Below, one piece after another: positions 51,392 through 60,852 of a DNA stretch of 64,000 nt (the first letter of the stretch is position 1; every line of letters starts with the position of its first letter). The DNA is taken from contig NZ_CADFGP010000031.1 of the NCBI RefSeq assembly GCF_902833905.1, forward strand, positions 32,706 through 96,705, given 5' to 3'. The stretch is from Paraburkholderia tuberum STM678 (GTDB lineage: Bacteria; Pseudomonadota; Gammaproteobacteria; Burkholderiales; Burkholderiaceae). A model generated the notes under the pieces. The model was not told the DNA's origin and ran no database searches. It saw only the letters and a program-made list of their open reading frames with translations. Both the position numbers and the translations under genes were made by a program.

Positions 51392-52216
51392 TCACAACTT
51401 CTCTGTATCCCCGGTGCGCGGCTGCCACTTCATCAAACGCCGCTCCGCGGTCCCGACGATCGCATCGAGAATCAGCGCGAACGCGGTCAACACCAGAATC
51501 CCCGCGAACACCGTGTTGATATCGAAGGTGCCCTCGGCCTGCAGGATCAGATAGCCGACGCCGCGCGCCGAGCCCAGATACTCGCCCACCACCGAGCCGA
51601 CGAACGCAAGCCCCACCGACGTATGCAGGCTCGAAAACACCCAGCTCATCGCGCTCGGCAGATAGACAAAACGCAGCAGCTGTTTGCGGTTCGCGCCGAG
51701 CATGCGCGCGTTCGCGAGCACGACCGGGCTCACTTCCTTCACGCCCTGGTAGACGTTGAAGAACACGATGAAGAACACCAGCGTGACGCCGAGCGCGACC
51801 TTCGACCAGATGCCGAGGCCGAACCATACGCCGAAGATCGGCGCGAGAATCACGCGCGGCATCGAGTTCGCGGCCTTCACGTACGGATCGAACAGCGCGC
51901 TCGCGGTCGGCGCGAGCGCGAGCCACAGGCCGACGCCGAGCCCGATCGTGGTGCCAAAGACGAACGCGAGCACGGTCTCGACGAGCGTGATCCACAGATG
52001 CAGATAGATCTCGCCGCCCGTGAACCATTCCCAGATCCGCTGCAGTACTTTCTGCGGCTCGCCAAAGAAAAACGCCGCCTTGTTCGGATCGTCGAAATAG
52101 AACGGCGGTATCAGCGTCGGGCTCGTCAGCACGTACCACAGCACGAAGCACAGCACGAGCAGCAGCCACTGCCAGATCACCAGATTCGCCCGGCTCGGGC
52201 GCAACGTCTTCCACAT
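51392..52216 (-). CDS. ABC transporter permease (nitrate/sulfonate/taurine type)
   Basis: A 274-residue inner-membrane permease of the SsuC/TauC class. About six membrane helices are visible, from WQWLLLVLCFVLWYVLTS near the start to FAGILVLTAFALILDAIVG near the end. The ATPase-contact loop has the EAA-type pattern LANARMLGANRKQLLRFVYLPSA. It is the last gene of the substrate-binding/ATPase/permease unit on this strand, 71 bases after the ATPase gene, and a strong terminator follows. The transported compound is not known. Confidence 0.9.
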   Translation of the reverse strand: MWKTLRPSRANLVIWQWLLLVLCFVLWYVLTSPTLIPPFYFDDPNKAAFFFGEPQKVLQRIWEWFTGGEIYLHLWITLVETVLAFVFGTTIGLGVGLWLALAPTASALFDPYVKAANSMPRVILAPIFGVWFGLGIWSKVALGVTLVFFIVFFNVYQGVKEVSPVVLANARMLGANRKQLLRFVYLPSAMSWVFSSLHTSVGLAFVGSVVGEYLGSARGVGYLILQAEGTFDINTVFAGILVLTAFALILDAIVGTAERRLMKWQPRTGDTEKL

Positions 52217-52287
52217 GACTTGGTTTGCCTTGGACGATTATTGAACACGTCTTCTTTTCGATGCGCAGGCGGGGATGCGCGGCACAT

Positions 52288-53100
52288 TTAAACAGCGGTC
52301 AGTTGCTGCTGATAACCCTTGAGCACCTCATCGCGCAGCACACCCCAGAGCTGCGCATGCAACTCGACGAAGCGCGGATGCGAACGGATTTCGGCGACAT
52401 CGCGCGGCCGCGGCAGATCGATCCGGAACTCGCCGATCGGATGCGTCGCAGGCCCGGCCGACAGTACCACCACGCGGTCCGACATCGCGATCGCTTCGTC
52501 GAGATCGTGCGTAATGAACAGCACGGCCTTGCGCTTCGCGGCCCAGAGATCGAGCAGCTCGTTTTCCATCAACTGCCGCGTTTGAATATCCAGCGCGGAA
52601 AACGGCTCGTCCATGAGGATGATGTCGGGGTCGAGGATTAGCGTCTGCGCCATCGCGACGCGCTTGCGCATGCCGCCCGACAGCTGATGCGGATAGCGGT
52701 CGCCGAAGCCGCCGAGACCGACACGCTTCAACCACTCTTCGGCCTTCGCGCGCGCTTCCGAGGCCGGCACGCGGTGAAACGACAGGCCGGCCATCACGTT
52801 GTCGAGCGCCGAGCGCCACGGCATCAGCGCATCTGCCTGGAACATATAGCCCGCTCGGCGATTCAGGCCGCTGAGCTGTTCGCCGAACACGCTGACGCCG
52901 CCCGTCGACGGCTGGAGCAGCCCCGCGCCGATGTTCAGCAGCGTGGACTTGCCGCAGCCAGTCGGCCCGACGACCGACACGAACTCACCGGGCTCGATAC
53001 GCAGCGTCGTGTCCTTAACTGCCGTGTAGCGCTGTGCGCGGTTGTCACGCGCGGCGAACGTGCAGGTGATGTTTTCGAGCGCCAGGGCAGCAACGGTCAT
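52288..53100 (-). CDS. ABC transporter ATP-binding protein (SsuB/TauB type)
   Basis: A 270-residue ATPase. Walker A is GPTGCGKSTLLNI (about residue 45), the Q-loop is GYMFQADALMPW, the signature is LSGGMRKRVAMAQTL and Walker B is IILMDEPFSALD, with the switch His in FITHDLDEAI. The layout matches nitrate/sulfonate/taurine importers. It lies 127 bases after the binding-protein gene and 71 bases before the permease gene. Confidence 0.92.
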   Translation of the reverse strand: MTVAALALENITCTFAARDNRAQRYTAVKDTTLRIEPGEFVSVVGPTGCGKSTLLNIGAGLLQPSTGGVSVFGEQLSGLNRRAGYMFQADALMPWRSALDNVMAGLSFHRVPASEARAKAEEWLKRVGLGGFGDRYPHQLSGGMRKRVAMAQTLILDPDIILMDEPFSALDIQTRQLMENELLDLWAAKRKAVLFITHDLDEAIAMSDRVVVLSAGPATHPIGEFRIDLPRPRDVAEIRSHPRFVELHAQLWGVLRDEVLKGYQQQLTAV

Positions 53101-53227
53101 CGTACGGCTCGCTTCGGGAATCGGGTTAGCGGGGAGTTGTCGCGGCGACGCTGGGGCGACGGCTGTGGACGCGGCGAATCGCCCTGTCCACGTCCCATTC
53201 GATGCGCCTGTGCGCGCGCCGCGTCGT

Positions 53228-54265
53228 TTATGCCTTGACGGTCGCGAGCGCCTTCTTCACGAAGTCGTTGGTCCACGTCTTCGACAGATCGATCTGCGCG
53301 TTCTGGATCACCGGATCGAACGCTTTCAGCGTCTTCAGCGACGTCGCGGGACCGTCGGCGGGCATCAGGCCGTCGGGCGACATCGCTTCGCGCACGTGCT
53401 GCCACGCGTCGAGATAGAGCGCGCGGTCGCCGAGCAGATAGCTCTCCGGCACCGTGTTGATCAGTTCGCTGCCGCTCGCGTTCTGCAGCCACTTGAGCGC
53501 GCGCACCATCGCATTGGTCAGCGCCTGCGTGGTGTTCGGGTTCTTCGTGATGAACGACTGCGAAGCGTACAGGCAGCCCGCCGGCATGTCGCCGCCGAAC
53601 ACGATGTGCGTATCGGTGAGCGTGCGGGTATCCGACACGACGCGCACGTCGCCGGCGCGCTCGAGGCGCGTGACGACCGGATCGAGATTGGCGATCGCGT
53701 CGATCTGCCCGGACTGCAGCGCGGCGATCGCGCCGGCACCGGCGCCCACGCCGATGAACGCGACGTCCTTCGGACTGAGCCCTGCTTTCGCGAGGACGAA
53801 GCTCGCCATGATCGCCGTCGACGAACCCGGCGCGGTCACGCCAATCTTCTTGCCCTTCAGATCGGCGATCGACTTGTAGTTCGGCATCGTCTTCTTCGAC
53901 ACCGCGAGCACGATCTGCGGCGCGCGGCCCTGCAGCACGAATTCGCGGAACATCTGCTTTTGCGCCTGCAACAGCAGCGTGTGTTCGAACGCGCCGGAGA
54001 CCACGTCGGCGCTTCCGCCGACTGCCGCCTTCAACGCCTGCGAGCCGCCCGCGAAGTCGGAAATCTCGACTTCGAGCCCCTCGTCCTTGAAGTAGTTGCG
54101 GCGCTCGGCGATCGTCAGCGACAGGTAGTAGAACAGGTTCTTGCCGCCGACCGCGATGGCGACCTTGGTGGTCTCGGGCTTGCCCTGCGCGAAAGCGAAC
54201 GGCGTGGCCGCGAGCGAGGCGCCCGCGAGCGCCGCACCGCCGGCGAGGAAGGTTCTGCGTTGCAT
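53228..54265 (-). CDS. ABC transporter substrate-binding protein (NMT1/SsuA-like, twin-arginine signal)
   Basis: A 345-residue periplasmic protein. The N-terminus MQRRTFLAGGAALAGASLAA has a twin-arginine motif and ends at AFAQ-G (about residue 28), so it is probably exported folded by Tat. The mature part has the NMT1/OMP-decarboxylase-type pattern: IADLKGKKIGVTAPGSSTAI, FIGVGAGAGAIAALQSGQID and FGGDMPAGCLYASQSFI. The start at 54265 is chosen for this signal; the open frame to 54472 is spurious. Related proteins bind sulfonates, nitrate, thiamine precursors or aromatic acids. The ligand here is unknown. Confidence 0.9.
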   Translation of the reverse strand: MQRRTFLAGGAALAGASLAATPFAFAQGKPETTKVAIAVGGKNLFYYLSLTIAERRNYFKDEGLEVEISDFAGGSQALKAAVGGSADVVSGAFEHTLLLQAQKQMFREFVLQGRAPQIVLAVSKKTMPNYKSIADLKGKKIGVTAPGSSTAIMASFVLAKAGLSPKDVAFIGVGAGAGAIAALQSGQIDAIANLDPVVTRLERAGDVRVVSDTRTLTDTHIVFGGDMPAGCLYASQSFITKNPNTTQALTNAMVRALKWLQNASGSELINTVPESYLLGDRALYLDAWQHVREAMSPDGLMPADGPATSLKTLKAFDPVIQNAQIDLSKTWTNDFVKKALATVKA

Positions 54266-54425
54266 GGTCCGTTGTCTCCAGATTTTTTGTCGTCCGGCTT
54301 TTTGACCGCCCGTGTGCGCGTTGCGCAAGCGCTTGGCCACGGTGTGGGGCTGCTGGTCGCAAGGCGCAAATCGTGCGTCAGCGCCGCGCTTTACGCGCCT
54401 TTCTCTATGCGTTGCGCTGTGCGCA

Positions 54426-55667
54426 TCAGACGATCTGTTGCGCCCGCAACCGCGCGATGCCGTCAGCATCATAACCTAGCGATTGCAGGACTTCATCGGT
54501 ATGTTCACCCAGTTCTGGCCCCAGCCAGCGCGTCTCACCGGGCGTCGCCGACAGCTTCGGCGTAACCGTGGGCAGCGTGATTTCCTTGCCGTCCTGCCAC
54601 TTGAACCGCTGGATCATCTGCCGCGCGATGAACTGCGGATCGGTGAACATATCGGCGACGCTGTAGATGCGGCCCACCGGCACGTCGGCCGCGTTCAGCA
54701 CCGCGAGCGCTTCGTCGATCGTTCGCGTGGACAGCCACGCGCCGATCGCGGCGTCGATTTCCTGCGTGCGCAGCACGCGGCCATCGTTATGCGCGAGCGC
54801 CGGATCGTTGGCGAGATCGTCGCGTTCGATCGCGATCATCAGGCGCCTGAAGATTGGATCGCTATTGCCGCCGATCACGATGCTGCCGTCGCGGCACGGA
54901 TACGTGTTCGACGGCACGATGCCCGGCAGAGACGCGCCGGTACGCTCGCGCACCATGCCGTAGACGCCGTATTCCGGCACCACGCTTTCCATCATGTTGA
55001 AGACGGCCTCGTACAGCGCGACGTCGACGACCTGCCCCTTGCCGCCGTTCATCTGCTTGTGATGCAGCGCCATCAGCGCGCCGATCACACCGTGCAGCGC
55101 GGCGATCGAGTCGCCGATCGAAATGCCGATGCGCGGCGGCGGCAGATCCGGATAGCCGGTGATATGGCGCAGACCGCCCATCGACTCGGCGATCGCGCCG
55201 AAGCCGGGCCGGTCGCGATACGGGCCCGTCTGGCCGTAGCCCGACAGACGCACCATCACGAGGCCGGGGTTCTCGGCGGACAGCACGTCGTAGCCGAGCC
55301 CGAGCTTTTCGAGCAGACCGGGCCGGAAATTCTCGACGACGATATCGGCCTCTTTCGCGAGGCGCCGCACGATCTCCTTGCCCTCTTCGGCTTTCAGGTT
55401 GATCGTGACGGACTTCTTGTTGCGCGCCTGCACGGCCCACCACAGCGACGTACCGCCGACTTCCGGGTACAGCTTGCGCCATTTGCGCAGCGGGTCGCCG
55501 CCTTTGGGGTCTTCGATCTTGACGACGTCGGCGCCGAATTCGCCGAGAAAACGCGCGGCGAACGGCCCGGCAATCAGCGTGCCGAGTTCCAGCACCTTGA
55601 CGCCGGCGAGCGGACCGCACGCGTCATGCGGTGCGGCGCTGGCGCCTGATTCGGGGGTGGCGCTCAT
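54426..55667 (-). CDS. Class III CoA-transferase (CaiB/BaiF family)
   Basis: A 413-residue family III CoA-transferase. The N-terminal region LAGVKVLELGTLIAGPFAARFLGEFGADVVKIEDP contains the family fold start, though here shown only in parts; KGGDPLRKWRK follows. The catalytic Asp is probably the one in ENFRPGLLEKLGLGYDVL or FGAIAESMGGLRHITGYPD, the usual position near residue 170. The family moves CoA between carboxylic acids such as formate, oxalate, succinate or carnitine derivatives. It precedes an NMT1-type ABC importer on the same strand by 160 bases. A common role in taking up and activating an organic acid is possible but only inferred. Confidence 0.87.
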   Translation of the reverse strand: MSATPESGASAAPHDACGPLAGVKVLELGTLIAGPFAARFLGEFGADVVKIEDPKGGDPLRKWRKLYPEVGGTSLWWAVQARNKKSVTINLKAEEGKEIVRRLAKEADIVVENFRPGLLEKLGLGYDVLSAENPGLVMVRLSGYGQTGPYRDRPGFGAIAESMGGLRHITGYPDLPPPRIGISIGDSIAALHGVIGALMALHHKQMNGGKGQVVDVALYEAVFNMMESVVPEYGVYGMVRERTGASLPGIVPSNTYPCRDGSIVIGGNSDPIFRRLMIAIERDDLANDPALAHNDGRVLRTQEIDAAIGAWLSTRTIDEALAVLNAADVPVGRIYSVADMFTDPQFIARQMIQRFKWQDGKEITLPTVTPKLSATPGETRWLGPELGEHTDEVLQSLGYDADGIARLRAQQIV

Positions 55668-55775
55668 GAGTCTCCTTGGTTCTGCATCGTTGTGTACCCG
55701 GTCTGTCTGGTTTGCAACGACTTGCGACGATGCCTGCCTGGACGGATATGGCGGCGGCCAACGAAAGCCGCGTGG

Positions 55776-56372
55776 CTACATCGAACGACGGTCGAGCATC
55801 GCGCGCGCGATCGTGCCCGCGTCGACATACTCGAGCTCGCCGCCCACCGGCACGCCGCGCGCGAGACGCGTCACGGCAAGGCCGCGCGCCTTCAGCGTCT
55901 GTCCGAGGTAATGCGCGGTGGCCTCACCCTCGTTGGTGAAATTGGTGGCCAGCACGACTTCCTTGACGACGCCATCCGATGCGCGCTTCACGAGCCGGTC
56001 GAAATGGATTTCCTTCGGGCCGATGCCGTCGAGCGGACTCAACCGCCCCATCAAAACGAAATAGAGGCCGCGATAGGTCATCGTCTGTTCGAGCATGATC
56101 TGGTCGGCCGGCGTTTCGACGACGCACAGCAGCGACGGATCGCGCTCCTCATCGAGGCAGACCTCGCAGATCTGCGCTTCGGTAAATGTGTTGCACTTTT
56201 CGCAGTGACGCAGATGCTCGGTCGCGAACAACAGCGAGCGCCCGAGCTTTTCGGCGCCTTCGCGATCGTGCTGCATCAGGTGATACGCCATGCGCTGCGC
56301 GGACTTCGGCCCGACACCGGGCAGCGCGCGTAGCGCTTCGACGAGCGCCGACAGGGCGGAAGGTTGTTTCAT
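55776..56372 (-). CDS. recR: Recombination protein RecR
   Basis: A 198-residue ring-forming protein that works with RecO/RecF to load RecA at gaps. The helix-hairpin-helix is LRALPGVGPKSAQRMAYHL. The zinc finger has CEKCNTFTEAQICEVC, and the Toprim domain has LCVVETPADQIMLEQT and VVLATNFTNEGEATAHYL. Length is typical. It is the third gene of the dnaX-ybaB-recR series on this strand; 227 bases separate it from ybaB. Confidence 0.96.
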   Translation of the reverse strand: MKQPSALSALVEALRALPGVGPKSAQRMAYHLMQHDREGAEKLGRSLLFATEHLRHCEKCNTFTEAQICEVCLDEERDPSLLCVVETPADQIMLEQTMTYRGLYFVLMGRLSPLDGIGPKEIHFDRLVKRASDGVVKEVVLATNFTNEGEATAHYLGQTLKARGLAVTRLARGVPVGGELEYVDAGTIARAMLDRRSM

Positions 56373-56599
56373 GCGGATCGGCGTCGACGTGGGTGGTGCT
56401 CGCGTGGGCGAATCGGGATGCGGGGGTGTTGCTCGAACCGGGCCGCGTTTTCACGCCGTGACGACGCTTTCACGCGCGGCTGCAGGTTCGATGTTTCCAC
56501 CCTGCACGCGGCGCGCGGCGGCGAGCGTCTGCGTTCGCACCGCGGCAATCAACCGCCGCGGCGCTCACCCGCTTCAGCCCGTTCTCAATCAGAACAGGT

Positions 56600-56926
56600 T
56601 CAGAACGGCAGCTTGAAACCCGGCGGCAGCGGCAGGCCGGCGGTCATGCCGCCCATCTTTTCCTGCGCGGTCGCCTCGGCCTTGCGCACGGCGTCGTTGA
56701 ACGCGGCGGCGACGAGATCTTCCAGCATGTCCTTGTCGTCGGCGAGCAGGCTCGGGTCGATCGACACGCGGCGCACGTCGTTCTTGCAGGTCATCGTCAC
56801 CTTGACGAGACCGGCACCCGACTGCCCCTCGACTTCGATCTGCGCGAGTTGCTCCTGCATCTTCTTCATGTTTTCCTGCATCTGCTGGGCTTGTTTCATC
56901 AGCCCGGCGAGTTGGCCTTTCATCAT
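56600..56926 (-). CDS. ybaB: YbaB/EbfC nucleoid-associated protein
   Basis: A 108-residue DNA-binding dimer. It begins MMKGQLAGLMKQAQQMQENM, an amphipathic helix of the family, and continues with a short beta-sheet (VKVTMTCKNDVRRVSID) and a Gly/Pro tail with GGMTAGLPLPPGF. AAGGAG seven bases before the ATG at 56926 fixes the start. It lies between dnaX and recR, the conserved bacterial order. Confidence 0.94.
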   Translation of the reverse strand: MMKGQLAGLMKQAQQMQENMKKMQEQLAQIEVEGQSGAGLVKVTMTCKNDVRRVSIDPSLLADDKDMLEDLVAAAFNDAVRKAEATAQEKMGGMTAGLPLPPGFKLPF

Positions 56927-56999
56927 GGACGTGCTCCTTCTAGATAGCGTGGAATCTGGCATTCCGGCGCCGCGCCGCGACGACGCCGCGAACGATGGA

Positions 57000-59456
57000 T
57001 CAGTGGGCCGGCGACGCGCCGTTCGGGGCGGCGTCCGGGGTAATCGGGCGGATCGAGCCCGGCACGATGCTCGCGCCGAACTCGCGAATCAGCGACTGCA
57101 CAAACGGATCGGCGCTGATCTCGCGCTCGGCTTCCTGCTGGCGCTGTGCGCGCAGCTTCGCGTCGTGCGCGGCGGCGGTACGGCGCGCCGGGCCGACTTC
57201 GACCTGCACGTCGACGTTCTGGCCGAGCCGCTCGACGAGCGCTGCCTTCAGTTTAGCGACCTGTGAGGCTTCTGCGTATTGCGGCACCGGCACGTTGAGC
57301 TTCAGCGTGCTGCCGTCGAGCGCCATCAGTTCGCTGTTGAACGCAAGCTGATACGAGATGCCCTTCAGCGGCAGATCAACGGCGAGCGCCGGCCAGTCGC
57401 CGGTGAAACCTAGCGGATCGAGCGGCACGGCAGGCGGCAGCGGGCGCGTATCGGCGAGCGGCGCCGGCGCGGCCGCGCCGTCCATGCGGACGTCGTCGGG
57501 GCCGCGGTCGAATACCGGCACGAAGTCGTCGTCTGGCGGAATGAAGTACGCGTCGTCCGCGGCCGACAACGGCAGGTAGTCGTCGGGCGGCATGTCGTCC
57601 CATGGTGGGATCGACGGGCTGTTCTGCTGCGCATTGCTGCTCGCGCCGCTGTTTGCGTCGCGAGCGGGTGCAGCCTGCGCGGCGGGTTTCGGTGCGGCCG
57701 GCTTCGGTGCGGCGGGTGCGGCCGGCTTCGCGGACACTTCCGTGTTAGCACGGCCACGGTCGGACGATACTTTCATGCCGGCGTTGCGCAACACGTCGAG
57801 CGCGGCGCTGGCGCCGCCCGCGCGGCGCGGCACGGAGTCGGCTGCGGGCGCCGCCAATTCCGCCCGCGCTTCCGGTTCCGGTGACGTGGCCTCTTCCGCG
57901 CGACCAGGCGCGGCAGTTGCAAGCGCGCTCGGTGCGGACGAAGGTGCGATGTCGGAAACTTCGTTCGAGACCGGCGCGCTCGAGCTGGCGATCGTGGCGA
58001 CGGCATTCGCGGGCGCGTCTTCCCACGGCGCCAGCGGGGCTGCCGCATTGGCAGGCGCGTCTGTCACGCGGGCGACTTCGGCGTTGGGCGATTGCGGTGC
58101 TTCTTCAGATTGCGCGGAGTCGGCTGCGGGCTTCGCGATCGGCTTTGCAGTCGGCGCGGTCGATTTCATCGCGTCGCCCTGCTCCTCGCCGGCAACGCCT
58201 ACCTGAGGTCCGCGAACGGGCGCAGCAGCTGCCATGGCCGTCGCGGACGACGGTGACAGCGCGCGCAGCGCGGCAACCGTCGGTGCACCCGAGCGCTGCG
58301 CACCGGCGCCGGCGCCGCCCGCACCGCTCTGCGTGCCAGCGGCTCCCGCCGCTCCGCCACCGCCGCCTGTCGGCGCCGGCTCGAACGCGAGCATGCGCAG
58401 CAGCGTCATCGTGAAGCCCGCGTATTCGTCGGGCGCGAGGCCCAGTTCGCTTCGGCCGATCGTCGCGATCTGATAGAACAGTTGCACCTGCTCGGCGCTC
58501 AACGCGTCGGCGAAACGGCGCAAGTCGGCCGCCTCCGGCCATTCGTCGAGCACCGACGAAGGCGCGAACTGCGCCCACGCGATCCGATGCAGCAGGCTCG
58601 CCAGGTCTTGCAGCGCCGTCGAGAACGACAGGCTGCGCAAGGCCATCTCGTCGGCGACCGCCAGCACCGCCGCGCCGTCGCCCTGCGCGAGCGCGTCGAG
58701 CAGGCGGATCAGATAGCTTTGGTCGAGCGCGCCGAGCATGCCGCGCACCGCGTCTTCACTGACCTGGTTCGCCGAATAGGCGATCGCCTGATCGGTCAGC
58801 GATAGCGCGTCGCGCATCGAACCGTCGGCCGCGCGCGCGAGCAGGCGCAACGCCTGCGCCTCGTGAGGCACGCTCTCTTCGCCGAGAATGCGTTCGAGAT
58901 GCGACACGATATGGCCGGCCGGCATCTGCTTCAGATTGAACTGCAGACAGCGCGACAGCACGGTGACCGGAATCTTCTGCGGGTCGGTGGTCGCGAGGAT
59001 GAACTTGACGTGCGGCGGCGGCTCTTCGAGCGTCTTCAGCATCGCGTTGAACGCGTGGTTCGTCAGCATGTGCACTTCGTCGATCATGTAGACCTTGAAG
59101 CGCGCATCGACGGGCGCGTACACCGCGCGCTCGAGCAGCGCGGCCATTTCATCGACGCCACGATTACTCGCCGCGTCCATTTCGACGTAATCGACAAAGC
59201 GCCCTTCGTCGATCTCGCGACACGCACGGCATACGCCGCACGGCGTCGACGTCACGCCGGTCTCGCAATTGAGCGCCTTCGCGAAGATGCGCGACAGCGT
59301 GGTCTTGCCGACGCCGCGCGTACCTGTAAACAAATAGGCATGGTGCAGACGGCCGCCGTCGAGCGCATGGGTGAGCGCGCGCACCACGTGCTCCTGTCCG
59401 ACGAGCGAAGCGAAATCCTTCGGCCGCCATTTGCGTGCGAGAACTTGATAGGTCAT
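57000..59456 (-). CDS. dnaX: DNA polymerase III subunit gamma/tau
   Basis: An 818-residue clamp-loader ATPase. The N-terminus MTYQVLARKWRPKDFASLVG, Walker A (LFTGTRGVGKTTLSRIF), the zinc cysteines (CETGVTSTPCGVCRAC) and Walker B (VYMIDEVHMLTNHAFN) are clear, then SRCLQFNLK (sensor 1/Arg finger) . Domain III reaches about residue 365. A long Ala/Pro/Ser-rich linker (about 365-650) precedes the tau-specific C-terminus (about 680-818), which contacts DnaE and DnaB. I see no A-rich slippery site in the linker, so a frameshifted gamma form is not supported here. Confidence 0.96.
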   Translation of the reverse strand: MTYQVLARKWRPKDFASLVGQEHVVRALTHALDGGRLHHAYLFTGTRGVGKTTLSRIFAKALNCETGVTSTPCGVCRACREIDEGRFVDYVEMDAASNRGVDEMAALLERAVYAPVDARFKVYMIDEVHMLTNHAFNAMLKTLEEPPPHVKFILATTDPQKIPVTVLSRCLQFNLKQMPAGHIVSHLERILGEESVPHEAQALRLLARAADGSMRDALSLTDQAIAYSANQVSEDAVRGMLGALDQSYLIRLLDALAQGDGAAVLAVADEMALRSLSFSTALQDLASLLHRIAWAQFAPSSVLDEWPEAADLRRFADALSAEQVQLFYQIATIGRSELGLAPDEYAGFTMTLLRMLAFEPAPTGGGGGAAGAAGTQSGAGGAGAGAQRSGAPTVAALRALSPSSATAMAAAAPVRGPQVGVAGEEQGDAMKSTAPTAKPIAKPAADSAQSEEAPQSPNAEVARVTDAPANAAAPLAPWEDAPANAVATIASSSAPVSNEVSDIAPSSAPSALATAAPGRAEEATSPEPEARAELAAPAADSVPRRAGGASAALDVLRNAGMKVSSDRGRANTEVSAKPAAPAAPKPAAPKPAAQAAPARDANSGASSNAQQNSPSIPPWDDMPPDDYLPLSAADDAYFIPPDDDFVPVFDRGPDDVRMDGAAAPAPLADTRPLPPAVPLDPLGFTGDWPALAVDLPLKGISYQLAFNSELMALDGSTLKLNVPVPQYAEASQVAKLKAALVERLGQNVDVQVEVGPARRTAAAHDAKLRAQRQQEAEREISADPFVQSLIREFGASIVPGSIRPITPDAAPNGASPAH

Positions 59457-59642
59457 CCGGAAATTGTATCAGTAACAATGGCGCGCAAAACCGATTCGGG
59501 AAGACGCGTGAAATGCGCGAAACGGCCACGACGACGCTCCATCCGAAGACGGCGAACGATCAATACAAAAGCTGGGAATGACTGGGGAGAAACTGCGCAG
59601 AAGCCGTGAGAACGGTCGCGGAGAAAAAAGCAAGAAAGGTGA

Positions 59643-59733
59643 CGAGCCCGACCCTCGGCACTGGTGGAAAACGGCTGTGGCTGCTTCGTTCCCGACCTGA
59701 CCAGGTTGACCATCCCTCCATGCGAGGAGGCCC
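59643..59733 (-). ncRNA. ffs: Signal recognition particle RNA, small bacterial (4.5S) type
   Basis: Read on the minus strand, the segment contains the universally conserved SRP core: CCTGGTCAGGTCGGGAACG and then AAGCAGCCA, with the GGAA-type tetraloop (here GGAA in CGGGAACG). The start GGGCCTCCTCG pairs loosely with the end CGAGGGTCGGGCTC, giving the expected long hairpin. A T-rich stretch follows at about 59620-59640. It sits upstream of dnaX on the same strand, a common place for ffs. The exact ends are estimates. Confidence 0.9.
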
Positions 59734-60244
59734 GTCACGAAGGATTCTATCATTGCCGCGCGCATTGTGCGACTGTTGACATGAGCAAAACGCGAACGAC
59801 GCTCCGCTTCGAACGGCTTCGCGCGGTTTGCGGCCGCTTTCTGCACGCCGCCAGACGCCCTCCCGGCCACCGCGGCGACGCCCGCCACGCGCTGCACTTG
59901 AGTTCGCCGCGCGCGACTCCATTTAGATTGCAACGCGGTCGCCGTGAGCCGCAGAAACCGGCCGACGCTGCGGCGGCGGCCTATTAGCCCCACTGCTTTG
60001 ATGAGTACTATCGCCATCGGCAACGCATAGCGAATTAAGCTACACTGCCAGTTGAAAGACCCGCATACGCGACTCTTTCCGCGCATTGCGTGAAAATCCG
60101 GCGTTTTTTCAGACGGTTTTTCTGATTTTCACAGGCATGCGCGGCGAGGCTCCGGATGCGGCAAAGCGAACGGAAGTTTTCCCAGTTTTGACGTATCGTG
60201 GCGAGCAATTCAGGCGGACCTCGAACCGAGAGAGGTATTCATAA
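59734..60244. other. Intergenic region between ffs and trxA
   Basis: A 511-base spacer. Open frames here (for example 59664-59987 on the plus strand) overlap ffs and read as Arg-rich noise. An imperfect A/T-rich inverted stretch is present around 60100-60135. The ffs promoter on the minus strand and the trxA promoter on the plus strand must lie here, but I cannot point to convincing boxes. Confidence 0.45.
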
Positions 60245-60571
60245 ATGAGCGAACAAATCAAGCATATTAGCGACGCATCGTTCGAACAGGACGTCGTGAA
60301 ATCCGATAAACCCGTGCTGCTCGATTTCTGGGCCGAATGGTGCGGTCCGTGCAAGATGATCGCGCCGATCCTCGACGAGGTCGCGAAGGACTACGCCGAT
60401 CGCCTGCAAGTCGCGAAGATCAATGTCGACGAGCATCAGTCCACGCCGGTCAAGTTTGGCGTGCGCGGCATCCCCACATTGATCCTGTTCAAGAACGGCG
60501 CCGTTGCCGCTCAGAAGGTCGGAGCTCTGTCGAAGTCGCAACTCACCGCGTTCCTCGACGGCAACCTGTAA
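60245..60571 (+). CDS. trxA: Thioredoxin 1
   Basis: A 108-residue disulfide reductase. The active site is FWAEWCGPCKMIAP, the cis-proline region is VRGIPTLILFKNG, and the whole length is the thioredoxin fold. GAGAGAGG precedes the ATG at normal distance. A hairpin about 100 bases after the stop codon separates it from rho. The trxA-rho order is widely conserved in proteobacteria. Confidence 0.97.
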   Translation: MSEQIKHISDASFEQDVVKSDKPVLLDFWAEWCGPCKMIAPILDEVAKDYADRLQVAKINVDEHQSTPVKFGVRGIPTLILFKNGAVAAQKVGALSKSQLTAFLDGNL

Positions 60572-60669
60572 AGCAAGCAGTACGCCGCGGCGCTCGCGGG
60601 TCCATCGCGCGCCGCAGGCAGTTGGAGAATCGGGCGCGTCGGGTGAGCAAACCGCCGCGCCCGCCGGTC

Positions 60670-60698
60670 AAGCGTGTTGTCAGTCGGCAACACGCTTT
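60670..60698 (+). terminator. Hairpin between trxA and rho
   Basis: A perfect ten-base stem AAGCGTGTTG/CAACACGCTT with an eight-base loop, followed by only a short T run. It can terminate trxA transcripts, or act in the rho leader. Confidence 0.6.
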
Positions 60699-60746
60699 GC
60701 AACAAAGATGCCACGCTGCCGCACTGGCTTAAATTGGCGTGTGCTA

Positions 60747-60755
60747 TGCTAGAAT
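60747..60755 (+). promoter_or_regulatory. Putative extended -10 promoter of rho
   Basis: TGC-TAGAAT is an extended -10 element with a 5/6 hexamer; the -35 region is poor. It leaves a leader of about 90 bases before the rho start codon. A long leader fits the known autogenous control of rho in other bacteria. Confidence 0.4.
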
Positions 60756-60852
60756 CCACAAAACGTCGAAAAGACGTGTAAGTCTTTGAGCGGTTCCGCT
60801 CACCCTCCTCCCAGATTTCATTTCGTCGCACCTTCTCCTGCGGGTTCTCCGT

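Noticed and set aside
57600..58400. Programmed frameshift in dnaX giving a gamma subunit
   Set aside because: I found no A-rich slippery heptamer or following hairpin in the Ala/Pro-rich linker; the frame is simply continuous.
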